Below are positions 29,182 to 38,454 of a stretch of 64,000 nucleotides of DNA, piece after piece. Source of the stretch: Portibacter marinus (GTDB taxonomy: Bacteria; Bacteroidota; Bacteroidia; Chitinophagales; Saprospiraceae); assembly GCF_021533195.1 (NCBI RefSeq), contig NZ_JAJNKB010000007.1:62001-126000 (forward strand), given 5' to 3'. Positions within the stretch are counted from its first letter, which is position 1. Each line of letters begins with the position of its first letter. The position numbers and the translations under genes were made by a program. The notes below the pieces were generated by a model, which searched no databases, was not told the origin of the DNA, and saw only the letters and a program-made list of their open reading frames with translations.

Positions 29182-29189
29182 AAATAATT

Positions 29190-30899
29190 ATGATGAAAAA
29201 TACAATATGTTTAATTGCTCTATTGGTGTTCGGAGCTTGTACGGATTTAGATCTTGTTCCATTGGATGCACCAACTTCTGCACCCTTTACTTCTAAACAA
29301 CAGTTTAGAGAAGGTGTGAATGAAGGTTATCGTATGTTTCACTGGATTCGTGATGAATCGCAGAATGGAATGACTGATGATTTTCAGCGACGTGACGCCT
29401 TAGATGAGATAAAGGCAGGTACGATGAATGCAGAGAGTGCTAGGGTTGCTGCCAGGTGGCAGGACAAATATAAAGGCATTTCTAGAATGCTTGCGATTAA
29501 GGATCAGCTAGAAAATCAGGTGGGAATTTTAGGAGAAAAGGAGGCCAATGTTTTGCTAGGTGAGACTCATTTTTTTCTAGCCAGTTTTTGGTCATATTTG
29601 ATATCACACTATGGAGATGTCCCGTTTTATGAAGACGTCCTTTCAGTAGATGAAGCCTTCGAAGTTTCCAGAACTGATAAAGAAGTGATTCTTCAAACTA
29701 TATATGATTATTATGATCATGCTACAGAGCACTTACCGGTGAGTTATTCAGGCCAGCAGTATGTTACAAAAGGAGCAGCTCTAGCCATGAAAGCAAGAAT
29801 TGCCCTTTACATGGGTGATTATCCAAAAGCTGCTGAATCTGCAAAAGCTTGTATGGACTTAGCAGTCTATGAATTACACCCAAGTTATTCAGAATTATTT
29901 CTATCGGGAACGAAAACTTCAAACGAACTCATTTTCTTTATTCCCAGAAGCGATGCGCTCAATGTAAGAATAGGTGATGCTGATTTACTCCCTAGAATAC
30001 ATGGTGGGTGGGGCGCTAAACAACCTACATGGGAGCTACTTGCTTCCTATGAATGTGTAGATGGACTCCCTATCGACAAATCTCCATTATTCGACCCACA
30101 GAATCCCTTTAAGAACAGGGACCCAAGATGCCTGGCTACCATTGTTCCATTTGGTTCACTGGAAGAAGGTGACGGCAAAGAGGCTAGCGATGGTTCGATA
30201 TATATGGGAATCGAATATAATCCCCATCCGGATGCACTCGAGGTTTTAAATGCCAATACTGGTGAAATGATATATAATCACGATACCAGAGCCAATAAAA
30301 CTTTTGCTTCTTTTAATGGACTACTTTGGAAAAAGGGACTGGATGAAAACTGGAAAGCACCTACTACCGCAGAGAACAATCACATCGTTATTCGGTATGC
30401 TGATGTTTTACTGATGTATGCCGAAGCTAAAATGGAGTTAAACGAGATTGATAATTCTGTGCTTGCAGCTATTAATCAGGTGAGAGATAGAGCCTATGCT
30501 CAATCTTCATTTACTAATCCAGCAGTCACGACCACAAATCAAGAGGAGTTAAGGTATATCATAAGAAATGAAAGGAGAGCAGAATTAGCCTTTGAGGGTT
30601 TAAGATATATGGATTTAATAAGATGGCGACTTGCACATGAAGTGCTTTCCGGACACACATACGGTATGCTGGATGTTGCGGATCTGAAAGCTAAAGTTGT
30701 AGATGAAGGACTGTGGTTCTGGGCATTGACTCCGGAAATAGATGAGAATGGTTTTGCCAATTTTAACCCGCTTATCGAGGCTGGATATGCAAGAACTTTA
30801 AATGTTATTGATTTCCCTCAAAGGCAATATCTTTTTCCTATTCCTTCTGAAGAAATTTTATTGGCTCCAGGTTTAGCACCTAATAATGAGGGTTATTAA
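29190..30899 (+). CDS. SusD/RagB-family outer-membrane glycan-binding lipoprotein
   Basis: 569 residues. Signal peptide with lipobox V-F-G-A-C, followed by T-D-L-D-L-V-P as in typical SusD proteins. The TPR-containing core includes G-E-T-H-F-F-L-A-S-F-W and the C-terminal SusD motif I-R-N-E-R-R-A-E-L-A-F-E-G-L-R-Y-x-D-L-x-R-W. It forms the lid of the SusC transporter at the cell surface and captures the glycan. Immediately downstream of susC. This is the only susD seen in the window. Confidence 0.97.
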   Translation: MMKNTICLIALLVFGACTDLDLVPLDAPTSAPFTSKQQFREGVNEGYRMFHWIRDESQNGMTDDFQRRDALDEIKAGTMNAESARVAARWQDKYKGISRMLAIKDQLENQVGILGEKEANVLLGETHFFLASFWSYLISHYGDVPFYEDVLSVDEAFEVSRTDKEVILQTIYDYYDHATEHLPVSYSGQQYVTKGAALAMKARIALYMGDYPKAAESAKACMDLAVYELHPSYSELFLSGTKTSNELIFFIPRSDALNVRIGDADLLPRIHGGWGAKQPTWELLASYECVDGLPIDKSPLFDPQNPFKNRDPRCLATIVPFGSLEEGDGKEASDGSIYMGIEYNPHPDALEVLNANTGEMIYNHDTRANKTFASFNGLLWKKGLDENWKAPTTAENNHIVIRYADVLLMYAEAKMELNEIDNSVLAAINQVRDRAYAQSSFTNPAVTTTNQEELRYIIRNERRAELAFEGLRYMDLIRWRLAHEVLSGHTYGMLDVADLKAKVVDEGLWFWALTPEIDENGFANFNPLIEAGYARTLNVIDFPQRQYLFPIPSEEILLAPGLAPNNEGY

Positions 30900-30968
30900 G
30901 AGAACCTATTTCATAATTGGGTCAAGGCAACAATTTTAATAGTGAAGTTTTCCATACAATTTTTTGAC

Positions 30969-31011
30969 TTGTCGCACTGAATGCTCTGCAAGGATGCGTT
31001 CAGTGTGGCAA
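30969..31011 (+). terminator. Hairpin between susD and the next PUL gene
   Basis: Arms 30969-30984 and 30996-31011 pair over 16 consecutive bases, counting four G-U wobbles, around an 11-base loop. Only a short T run (ATTTTG) follows. It could terminate part of the transcript after susCD or protect the 3' end of the susCD message, lowering expression of the genes downstream. Confidence 0.5.
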
Positions 31012-31072
31012 ATTTTGAAAATTAGAATTTACTGTAATAATCTAATTCCACTTTCAATTATTAAATTTAAAT

Positions 31073-33598
31073 ATGAATTTTAAGCAGATCATCATCTTAG
31101 CAGCTTGCTTCCTTACTATGAACAGTTGCTTTCTGACCGTGACTCATGAAGTTTCACCTACTACCGTGGAAGTTAAGAATGGAGAAATTACCAAGGTTTC
31201 CGGAGAGCGAAAAATCAGTGGCATCTATCCACATTTAACGACTTATGCCCATGGAAGAATAGATGGCTCATATGGATTTGGAAGTGAGTGTGGAATAGGT
31301 GCACTAGCAGAATGGAATAACAAACTGTATATGATTAATTATGCTGCACACCAGCCCAAAGGGAGTGAACATAAGCTATATATTATCGATCAAAATCTTA
31401 ATATGGAGATTTTCGAAGGTAGTATAGGAGGTACGCCTACTGCTCGAATGGTGCACCAAGAATCCAACCAATTGTTTTTAGGACCATATGTAATTAGTAA
31501 AGAAGGAAATATTAGAGTCATACCATACTCTAGAATGGAAGGTAGATTAAATGCTTATGCCAGACATCTTAAAGATCCTGAGAACATGGTCTATATGTAT
31601 GATATGGAGGGTATGTTATATGAGGTCAATGTTAATGATCTGACCGTCAATAAGCTTTTTCACGATCCGCTTCCCGGCTGGCACGGAAAAGGTGCTTATA
31701 CCAGCCAGGGTAAACTGGTGGTTTCCAATAATGGCGAACATGCTAATGAAGGCCGGAGAACAAGTGATCAAGACAACTGGGACAGCGATGACTACGAGTG
31801 GGTAAATTCTTGGAAGGTAGAAAAAAATGGAATCTTTGGCAGGGATAAATTGGGAATTCTGGCAGAATTTGATGGAGAAGAATTCAAAGTCATAGAGCGA
31901 AAGCAGTTTACTGACATAACCACTAAAAATGGTGTTTATGCCGTTCCCAACGATGATTCACCGCTATGGGCGATTGGCTGGGATGAAAAATCCGTTAGAT
32001 TAAAGGTAATGGATCAGGGCAAATGGTACACGTATCTATTACCAAAAGCTACGTATAATAATGATCCGCCTCACGGATGGTTTACTGAGTGGCCTAGGAT
32101 CAGGTCTATAGGAGAAGATAGAATGCTTATGGATATGCATGGCATGTTCTATGATTTTCCCGCAAGCTTTTCCTCTTCAAATACGGCAGGGATAGAACCA
32201 ATCGGGTCACATTTGCGATACATTCCTGATTTTATTCAGTGGAATGGACAGTTGGTCATTGCGACGGATGAAACCAGCATTCAGGGGAATCCATATGCAG
32301 GTCAACCTCAATCTAATCTTTGGCTTGGGAAGTATGAAGATTTGAAAGAATGGGGACCCGCATCAGGTTACGGAGCCATTTGGCTGGAGGATGAAGTTGA
32401 AGCCAATTCAATATCGGACCCCTTTCTAATATCCGGCTTTACACATAAAATGATCTACTTAGTTAATCATGGGGATGAAAAGGTCAAAATTGACATAGAA
32501 ATAGACAGTACAGGAAATAATGATTTTCAGAACTCAGAATCTGTAATGATACCTGCTGGATCTACCGTTCCTTTCTTAATGGATTCTGATATAAATGGAG
32601 AATGGCTGCGACTAAGGTCGGATAGAATGAGTAAGATATCAGCCAGTCTTCATCTAACGAATAATTTTACGCAGGAAAGAGAAGATGAAACCCTTTTTGA
32701 GGGACTTGCAGAGATAGACTATGAAGGCAAAGTAAATTATTCTAAGCTGTACAGTAACAAGACAAATTTCAACCTAAGTATTTTTTCAGGTGATGTGAAA
32801 AATGAAACATTCCACGTAACGCATGAACATGAGTTCACAAAGTTTGATTTTACTTTTGATCCTGGTATAAATGATACCACAGCAAGTTACACCTTAAGGG
32901 TAAAAGACATCTGGTATGAAGATGAGGCCTCAATCGTCCTTCGAACAAGTGATGAGCAGTTGAGACTGCCTAAAACGAACGAGCTTTTTAGTCAAAAACT
33001 CCCTTCTACAGTAGCCAGAGTAGTAAGGGAAGTTGAATCAGAAAGGGAATTAGCTAATATTGCCGGAACATTTTATGAGTTACCACTTTGGAAAGTTGGC
33101 CAAGAGCCTTTTTATCATATGCTCAGGCCTGTTGCTACTCACAATAAGCAAATTTTTGATTTTAATACTTGGAATGGTTTATTGGTGTTAAGTGGAGTTA
33201 AGGTAAATGCGCCAGAATCTGATCACATCTACAAGTCTGATGATGGTAAAACAGGATTGTGGTTTGGGGGAATAGATGATTTATGGAAGCTTGGTAAGCC
33301 TAAAGGTATGGGCGGACCTTGGAAAGATACGGCTATAAAAGCCGGAGAACCATCAGATAAATTCTTAATGACGGGTTATGATCAAAAATCAATGACTTTA
33401 TCTGCAGATCAAAATACAGAGGTTACATTAATGCTATATGTGAATCATTATCTTGACCAGCCAGTGAAATACAAGACTTTTAAACTTAATGCCGGTGAAG
33501 AAATCACCTATTCATTTCCAAAAGGATTTAGTGCACATTGGGCACAATTAGTCAGTTCTGAAGACTGCAATGCAACTGCTTGGTTTGAATACGATTAA
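31073..33598 (+). CDS. Uncharacterised exported PUL lipoprotein with duplicated C-terminal domain
   Basis: 841 residues; the signal peptide ends in M-N-S-C (likely lipidated Cys19). Residues about 45-380 look like a beta-propeller (repeated short strands such as N-K-L-Y-M-I-N-Y and L-F-L-G-P-Y-V-I). A domain then appears twice, at about 380-540 and 690-840: W-N-G-x-L-V, L-W-x-G-x-x-x-D-L, G-x-x-W, S-D-x-F-L-x-x-G-x-x-x-K and a closing A-x-A-x-x-x-Y pattern recur in the same order. I recognise no named family. Position between susD and a sulfatase suggests a surface glycan-binding or -cleaving role, by context only. Confidence 0.75.
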   Translation: MNFKQIIILAACFLTMNSCFLTVTHEVSPTTVEVKNGEITKVSGERKISGIYPHLTTYAHGRIDGSYGFGSECGIGALAEWNNKLYMINYAAHQPKGSEHKLYIIDQNLNMEIFEGSIGGTPTARMVHQESNQLFLGPYVISKEGNIRVIPYSRMEGRLNAYARHLKDPENMVYMYDMEGMLYEVNVNDLTVNKLFHDPLPGWHGKGAYTSQGKLVVSNNGEHANEGRRTSDQDNWDSDDYEWVNSWKVEKNGIFGRDKLGILAEFDGEEFKVIERKQFTDITTKNGVYAVPNDDSPLWAIGWDEKSVRLKVMDQGKWYTYLLPKATYNNDPPHGWFTEWPRIRSIGEDRMLMDMHGMFYDFPASFSSSNTAGIEPIGSHLRYIPDFIQWNGQLVIATDETSIQGNPYAGQPQSNLWLGKYEDLKEWGPASGYGAIWLEDEVEANSISDPFLISGFTHKMIYLVNHGDEKVKIDIEIDSTGNNDFQNSESVMIPAGSTVPFLMDSDINGEWLRLRSDRMSKISASLHLTNNFTQEREDETLFEGLAEIDYEGKVNYSKLYSNKTNFNLSIFSGDVKNETFHVTHEHEFTKFDFTFDPGINDTTASYTLRVKDIWYEDEASIVLRTSDEQLRLPKTNELFSQKLPSTVARVVREVESERELANIAGTFYELPLWKVGQEPFYHMLRPVATHNKQIFDFNTWNGLLVLSGVKVNAPESDHIYKSDDGKTGLWFGGIDDLWKLGKPKGMGGPWKDTAIKAGEPSDKFLMTGYDQKSMTLSADQNTEVTLMLYVNHYLDQPVKYKTFKLNAGEEITYSFPKGFSAHWAQLVSSEDCNATAWFEYD

Positions 33599-33651
33599 AG
33601 ACTTCAAATTTTTATACCTTCATTGCTCATCAGTGATAAAATAGAAAAGTC

Positions 33652-35193
33652 ATGTATAAAATTTGGTCATACCTTCTTTTATTAATTGTGCTTCAGGTCA
33701 ATGGTATTATTGCCCAGGATGAGGAAAAACCAAACGTCATATTTATACTTGCGGATGATCTCGGTTACGCAGAAGTGGGTGCTTTCGGTCAAGAAAAGAT
33801 AGAAACGCCAAACATCGACGCTTTAGCAAAGGATGGAATGAAATTCACTCAATTTTATTCTGGTGCTCCGGTTTGTGCACCTGCTCGTGCGATCTTACTT
33901 TCCGGTCAACATGCTGGACATGCCTTTATTCGGGGTAACCATGAGTGGGGATCAAGGGGTGATGTCTGGGATCATAAGGCCATGCTGGCTGATTCAAGCC
34001 TTGAGGGTCAACATCCCATTCCTGCTGAAACTATTCTCATCCCTGAATTATTAAAAGAGCAAGGTTATGCCACAGGAATGATAGGAAAATGGGGCCTGGG
34101 TGCTCCTCATTCTGAGTCCGTACCAAATTCTCAAGGATTTGATTACTTTTTCGGATATAATTGTCAACGTATAGCGCACACATTGACCCCAACCCACATG
34201 TGGGAGAACAATCAGAAGTATCACTTAGATAATGACACTTTGCCACCAAGAACGGGTTTAGACATAGGTGCAAACCCAAAAGATCGCACGTCGTATGAGA
34301 AATATGATCAAAAAGACTATGCTCCGACGGTCTCATTTGAAAAGTTGATGGATTTTGTCAAAGTCAATAAAGAAAATCCCTTCTTTTTGTACTGGGCTAC
34401 TCCGATTCCACATGTCCCACTGCAGGCTCCACGAAATTGGATAGATTATTATGTTAAGAAATTTGGTGAAGAAGATCCATATTACTTCTATGAGAATGAA
34501 AATGGTTCCTATTTTCCAGCCAGATATCCACGTGCAACATATGCCGCCATGGTTTCGTACCTGGATGAAAATATTGGCAAATTGGTCCAATATTTAAAGG
34601 ATGAAAACCTCTATGACAACACCCTAATTATTTTTACTTCTGATAATGGACCTACCTACACGGGCGGAAGTGATTCGGAATTTTTTGATAGTGCAAAGCC
34701 TTTCTCTAGTGAAAATGGCAGAGGGAAAGGTTACGTATATGAAGGAGGAATCAGGGTGCCAATGGTGGCTACATGGCCCGATCGAATACCTGCCAATACT
34801 GAAAGTAACCTGATAGCTACTTTTTATGATGTTATGCCGACGCTCAGTGAAATCACAGGAAGCAAGGTTTCTCCGAATGCGGACGGAACAAGCTTTGCTC
34901 CAACTTTAACAATGAGAGGAGAACAAGTGATTCCAGAATATCACTATTGGGAATTTGCTGGATACAATGGACAAATTGCTGTCCGAATGGGAGACTGGAA
35001 GTTTGTTTGGAAAGATATACAAAAAGGTAATAAAGAAGTGGAGTTGTACAATCTGGTAAAGGATGTCAAAGAAAGAAATAATATCGCTGATCAGCATCCT
35101 GACCTGGTTTCTAAGTTTTTTGAGATCGTAAAGAAGGAGCATATTACTGCAGAGGTAGAAAGATTTAAGATGGATGCTGTTGATAATCTCTGA
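33652..35193 (+). CDS. S1-family (formylglycine) sulfatase, PUL 1
   Basis: 513 residues with a signal peptide ending I-I-A-Q-D. The metal-binding A-D-D-L-G-Y opens the domain, and the maturation motif C75-A-P-A-R79 fits C-x-P-x-R, so Cys75 should become formylglycine through a sulfatase-modifying enzyme. The usual G-K-W-H-L-G is G-K146-W-G148-L-G: the His is Gly, a variant seen in some arylsulfatase subfamilies. T-S-D-N-G-P is the second metal site. It would remove sulfate esters in the periplasm or at the surface; the target sugar is unknown. It lies 53 bases after the duplicated-domain lipoprotein, ending PUL 1, and a terminator follows. Confidence 0.93.
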   Translation: MYKIWSYLLLLIVLQVNGIIAQDEEKPNVIFILADDLGYAEVGAFGQEKIETPNIDALAKDGMKFTQFYSGAPVCAPARAILLSGQHAGHAFIRGNHEWGSRGDVWDHKAMLADSSLEGQHPIPAETILIPELLKEQGYATGMIGKWGLGAPHSESVPNSQGFDYFFGYNCQRIAHTLTPTHMWENNQKYHLDNDTLPPRTGLDIGANPKDRTSYEKYDQKDYAPTVSFEKLMDFVKVNKENPFFLYWATPIPHVPLQAPRNWIDYYVKKFGEEDPYYFYENENGSYFPARYPRATYAAMVSYLDENIGKLVQYLKDENLYDNTLIIFTSDNGPTYTGGSDSEFFDSAKPFSSENGRGKGYVYEGGIRVPMVATWPDRIPANTESNLIATFYDVMPTLSEITGSKVSPNADGTSFAPTLTMRGEQVIPEYHYWEFAGYNGQIAVRMGDWKFVWKDIQKGNKEVELYNLVKDVKERNNIADQHPDLVSKFFEIVKKEHITAEVERFKMDAVDNL

Positions 35194-35209
35194 TTTGTAA
35201 AAATTAAAA

Positions 35210-35247
35210 AAGGCGCAATCCTAAGAATGCACCTTAATTTATATTTT
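35210..35247 (+). terminator. Probable terminator of PUL 1
   Basis: AAGGCGCA (35210-35217) and TGCACCTT (35228-35235) pair with one mismatch, followed by TTTATATTTTTC. It lies just after the sulfatase stop. Confidence 0.55.
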
Positions 35248-35308
35248 TCTAGGCGATTAGCTTTTGCTAAAAATTTGAATGTGCACTTAATTGAAGTTGT
35301 CCTTTACT

Positions 35309-35965
35309 CTAGTTCACAGTTGTCTGATTCATCCAGCCAGCCTGAATTCTCAATTTTTTAGAAAACGTGTATCCCATACCCAAGTAAGTTCTATTTCTGT
35401 CGAAAAACTGAACTTCTCTATTATCTCCAATTTGACGCTCGCCATTGATAAACAATTCATTATATAATGCTACGTATGCTACGCCTTGCTCTAGACTTGA
35501 ACCATTCAATGGAATATTTAGGAATAAATTATAGCGATATCGTGTTCTCAAATCCTGGCCTTCGACCCATCTTTGCTCATAGCGAATTCGATGTGTGATG
35601 AGAAACCTATCTCCCACTTTGTTAGGAATTAATGCCTCCTGATAAATTCGATTTTCATTAACCGTTTCAGTACTTTCTCCGTACTCTCCAGTCGTAATAT
35701 TTGCATATCCGAGAGTGAACAGCACATCTGCGTTTTTGGGCATGTAGGTTACGCCAGTTCTCAAAAGTATTTGTTCAAGATCATTTCCCACATTCCAGAA
35801 TCTAAACTGATAATCACCCTGTATTCCAAATTGACTGTTCTTAAATGATTTGTTGAAAAAATACATGTACCAAGCTCCTAACTTATCTTCATCGGGGCTA
35901 TCTTGTGCCTTCAGACCTATGAGCGTGGAACCTAAAAATATTATTAATAAAATTTTCTTTAACAT
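35309..35965 (-). CDS. DUF2490 outer-membrane protein
   Basis: 219 residues from the ATG at 35965 (M-L-K-K-I-L); a longer form from 36007 adds 14 residues that spoil the signal peptide. After the signal peptide (ending L-K-A-Q) come alternating strands, such as G-A-W-Y-M-Y-F and H-R-I-R-Y-E-Q-R-W, matching DUF2490, a Bacteroidota family predicted to form a small beta barrel. Its role is unknown. It follows the carbonic anhydrase gene by 68 bases on the same strand. Confidence 0.85.
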   Translation of the reverse strand: MLKKILLIIFLGSTLIGLKAQDSPDEDKLGAWYMYFFNKSFKNSQFGIQGDYQFRFWNVGNDLEQILLRTGVTYMPKNADVLFTLGYANITTGEYGESTETVNENRIYQEALIPNKVGDRFLITHRIRYEQRWVEGQDLRTRYRYNLFLNIPLNGSSLEQGVAYVALYNELFINGERQIGDNREVQFFDRNRTYLGMGYTFSKKLRIQAGWMNQTTVN

Positions 35966-36033
35966 GATTAATATATAAGAAGTATGCTTTTGACTAAGCA
36001 AAAGCATACCATGGTTTTAAAAATTTATTAGAC

Positions 36034-36795
36034 CTACTTACTGTTTTTAAACTTGGGTAGAGAAGTTATCGTTTCCTCTAAAAATTCAACCTTACCAGTA
36101 TGTAGATTATATACTGCACCTACAATCAAAATACGACCACTTTCAAAACCTCTACTTAAAACAGGCTCAAGCTCTCTCAAAAGCTCAACTTGTTCTAAAA
36201 CATTCTCCTTCACCGCCAGATTTAGAGACTCATCTTCCGGTAGATTTGCAGATTTTGCCTTCAATGATGCAGGTTTAATTGAATTTATTAGTGTAACGAC
36301 ATGTCCCGGTGGATTTTCAGGTAATTTCATCGCAGCTTGAACTGCTCCACAAGATTCGTGTCCAAGAACAACAATTAAATGTGTATTGAGTACTTCAGTG
36401 GCGTATTCAATGGTGCCATAAGAGGCTTCAGCCATAACTTGACCTGCGGTCCTGGTTATAAATAAATCTCCTACACCTTGGTCAAAAATAATTTCATTAG
36501 GAACCCGGCTATCTGCGCATCCGATAATGGTTGCAAAAGGCTTTTGACCTAATTCATTATTTTTAAGATCTGCATCCGTCTGTCTTGGATTGATGCTTTT
36601 GTTTTCTGCAAATCTTTTATTTCCGTAGATTAATTTCTTAAGTCCGTAGTATGGATCTAGATAAGCACTATCTCTATCAGCAAAATATTGATCTTCCTCT
36701 AAATTGAGAAGTTTGGCTATAGTGTCCTGAGCGAATAAGTTTGAAGAAGAAAATAAGAAAATCGATGCAACTATAATTTTAAATAACTTTTTCAT
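36034..36795 (-). CDS. Exported beta-class carbonic anhydrase
   Basis: 253 residues with a clear signal peptide (cleavage near N-L-F-A-Q), so periplasmic. It interconverts CO2 and bicarbonate. The zinc ligands and dyad are all visible: C93-A-D95-S-R97, then H146-E-S-C149-G-A. A further H-T-G-K-V near the C-terminus is typical. Beta-class enzymes are usually cytosolic, so the signal peptide is notable though not unique in Bacteroidota. Probably co-transcribed with the DUF2490 gene. Confidence 0.95.
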   Translation of the reverse strand: MKKLFKIIVASIFLFSSSNLFAQDTIAKLLNLEEDQYFADRDSAYLDPYYGLKKLIYGNKRFAENKSINPRQTDADLKNNELGQKPFATIIGCADSRVPNEIIFDQGVGDLFITRTAGQVMAEASYGTIEYATEVLNTHLIVVLGHESCGAVQAAMKLPENPPGHVVTLINSIKPASLKAKSANLPEDESLNLAVKENVLEQVELLRELEPVLSRGFESGRILIVGAVYNLHTGKVEFLEETITSLPKFKNSK

Positions 36796-36818
36796 TTTTT
36801 TTATATGTTAGTTTATAC

Positions 36819-36868
36819 GCTCTATTTTTTAAAGAGCATATTTGTTAAATGCTAGTCGTCCAAATGTA
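36819..36868 (-). promoter_or_regulatory. Candidate -7 element and leader hairpin of the carbonic anhydrase gene
   Basis: On the minus strand TACATTTG (36861-36868) matches TAnnTTTG exactly, though no TTG lies at the right upstream distance. A hairpin with arms GCTCT and AGAGC (36819-36837) falls in the leader. Confidence 0.3.
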
Positions 36869-36916
36869 CTTTGTCAACTGCGTTAAAATTTAGAACTGAA
36901 TAAATTAAAATGAATG

Positions 36917-37204
36917 TTATTCTTCGGGAGGGATCTCTACAGTGAGAATATATGGATCAGAGTAAAGGGTTTCTAGATTTGACTTAATCGAGCTTTCAAT
37001 ATTCTCATTAATGGTTATATTGATATCTTCATTATCAAATGTGTAAAGCTTCTCCTCCTCGAACCCCAACTTCTCTTGACCTTCAAAATTTTCAATGATG
37101 TTAAAAGTGCTATTAGCATCCCAATCATAATTTATGATTGAAAGAGCCATCGGAATTGAAATGATGACTATAAAAAGGATACTAAAGACTTTGGTTTTGA
37201 TCAT
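36917..37204 (-). CDS. Small exported or membrane-anchored protein, unknown
   Basis: 95 residues: a hydrophobic N-terminus (K-V-F-S-I-L-F-I-V-I-I-S-I) that could be a signal peptide or anchor, then a strongly acidic tail rich in Glu, Asp and Asn ending I-P-P-E-E. I recognise no family. It lies between the carbonic anhydrase and a lipoprotein gene on the same strand. Size and composition make it plausible but not certain. Confidence 0.5.
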   Translation of the reverse strand: MIKTKVFSILFIVIISIPMALSIINYDWDANSTFNIIENFEGQEKLGFEEEKLYTFDNEDINITINENIESSIKSNLETLYSDPYILTVEIPPEE

Positions 37205-37270
37205 TGAATTTTGATATTACAACTATAACCTATAGCAAAAAAAAATATTCGTTTACAACAAACATTTTTT

Positions 37271-38305
37271 TCAAAGCTCTTGATTCATTTTTATTTCTAA
37301 GTAATATTGAAGCGTTCTATAGGTATCTACATCGGGAAAGCCATTCGAAGTGGGTTTCATCGTATTAAAATGGTTGGGTTGAAATGTAGATTCATTTTGT
37401 AATTGCTTTAAAACTTTTTGATCGTCCGGCGGATTTGGTTTTTCAATCATGGTTGGAGGTAGTGTGCCATTTCCTTCTCTTCTAATCCCCCAAATGATCT
37501 TACCGTTTTGATCTTTGACAAATCTGCCGTCTTCCTTTGTATGGACTTCAGAATTAATGGCCAGAGCTAAACCTCTGGAGGAGCCTGGTTGCTCAAAGCC
37601 GATTATAAAAGCATATCTTTTACCACCTTCAAGAGTGATTTCATCATGAGTAGAAAAATCACATCGAAAGTATCTTAAATGCCCATCTTGCTCACCAAAT
37701 GATTCTTCACGACCTCTATCATAGGTATATTGATCTGTAGGTTTTATGTAAGGGAACTTACCTCCTGTAAAACTATCTAGATAGAGATACACTACACCCT
37801 CCACATAGTCATCTGCTCTGTTAAATTGATGATCAAATCCATGGGTGGCACTATCTCCTTTCGTGGTTCCATTTTCATTAATCTTAAGAGAGCTGTCGGA
37901 GCGCATGACTACTTCGTAAAAGGCAATTTGCAGGGAGGAGCCAGGAGCACCCTTCATAATGGCATTGTTTCCTCTGGAGGTGCGTAAAACAAGCGCATCA
38001 ATTGTAACCGTTGTATGGTCTGGAACATTAAATACTTGTCCTAGGTCCCGATTTCTCTGGTAATAGCCAAAGCCATTTCCACCTGGATTGCCCTTCCATT
38101 CCAGATGATCGCGATCGACGTTCCTGATGCTGGTATTACCGCCTATCACGTCTTCATTGTTCTTAATGTGATGAAACAAGCCTGCCATCCATTTTTGATC
38201 AGCCTCGTAAGACTTGCCCAGGTCTTCGATGGTAAACGTTTTTTTACTACGCTTACAGCCTAGAATGGAAAGACATATTACAAGCGCGAATAAGAGGTGT
38301 TTCAT
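37271..38305 (-). CDS. Predicted lipoprotein of unknown family
   Basis: 344 residues from the ATG at 38305, which gives a proper signal peptide with lipobox I-L-G-C (Cys17); the longer reading to 38383 adds 26 residues before it. The mature protein is beta-rich and aromatic, with V-T-I-D-A-L-V-L-R-T-S and Y-A-F-I-I-G-F-E-Q-P-G suggesting a jelly-roll, carbohydrate-binding-like fold, but this is only a guess. It is divergent from the sulfatase at 38455 and could act in the same degradation process. Confidence 0.65.
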   Translation of the reverse strand: MKHLLFALVICLSILGCKRSKKTFTIEDLGKSYEADQKWMAGLFHHIKNNEDVIGGNTSIRNVDRDHLEWKGNPGGNGFGYYQRNRDLGQVFNVPDHTTVTIDALVLRTSRGNNAIMKGAPGSSLQIAFYEVVMRSDSSLKINENGTTKGDSATHGFDHQFNRADDYVEGVVYLYLDSFTGGKFPYIKPTDQYTYDRGREESFGEQDGHLRYFRCDFSTHDEITLEGGKRYAFIIGFEQPGSSRGLALAINSEVHTKEDGRFVKDQNGKIIWGIRREGNGTLPPTMIEKPNPPDDQKVLKQLQNESTFQPNHFNTMKPTSNGFPDVDTYRTLQYYLEIKMNQEL

Positions 38306-38454
38306 GACACAAGTTTTGAAACTCATTGAAAAGATAAGACTTATGTGTAAATTAAAATTGATATTCGCAAAGAATGGAGGCATAGCTTGTATTTGAAAAA
38401 GTAAATGGGTATTGAAAATTGTACCTTTCTAACATGGGAAAAGATCACGTTAAA

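Noticed and set aside
35194-38454. Sulfatase-maturing enzyme gene to serve the three sulfatases
   Set aside because: None found here or elsewhere in the window; it must be encoded elsewhere in the genome.
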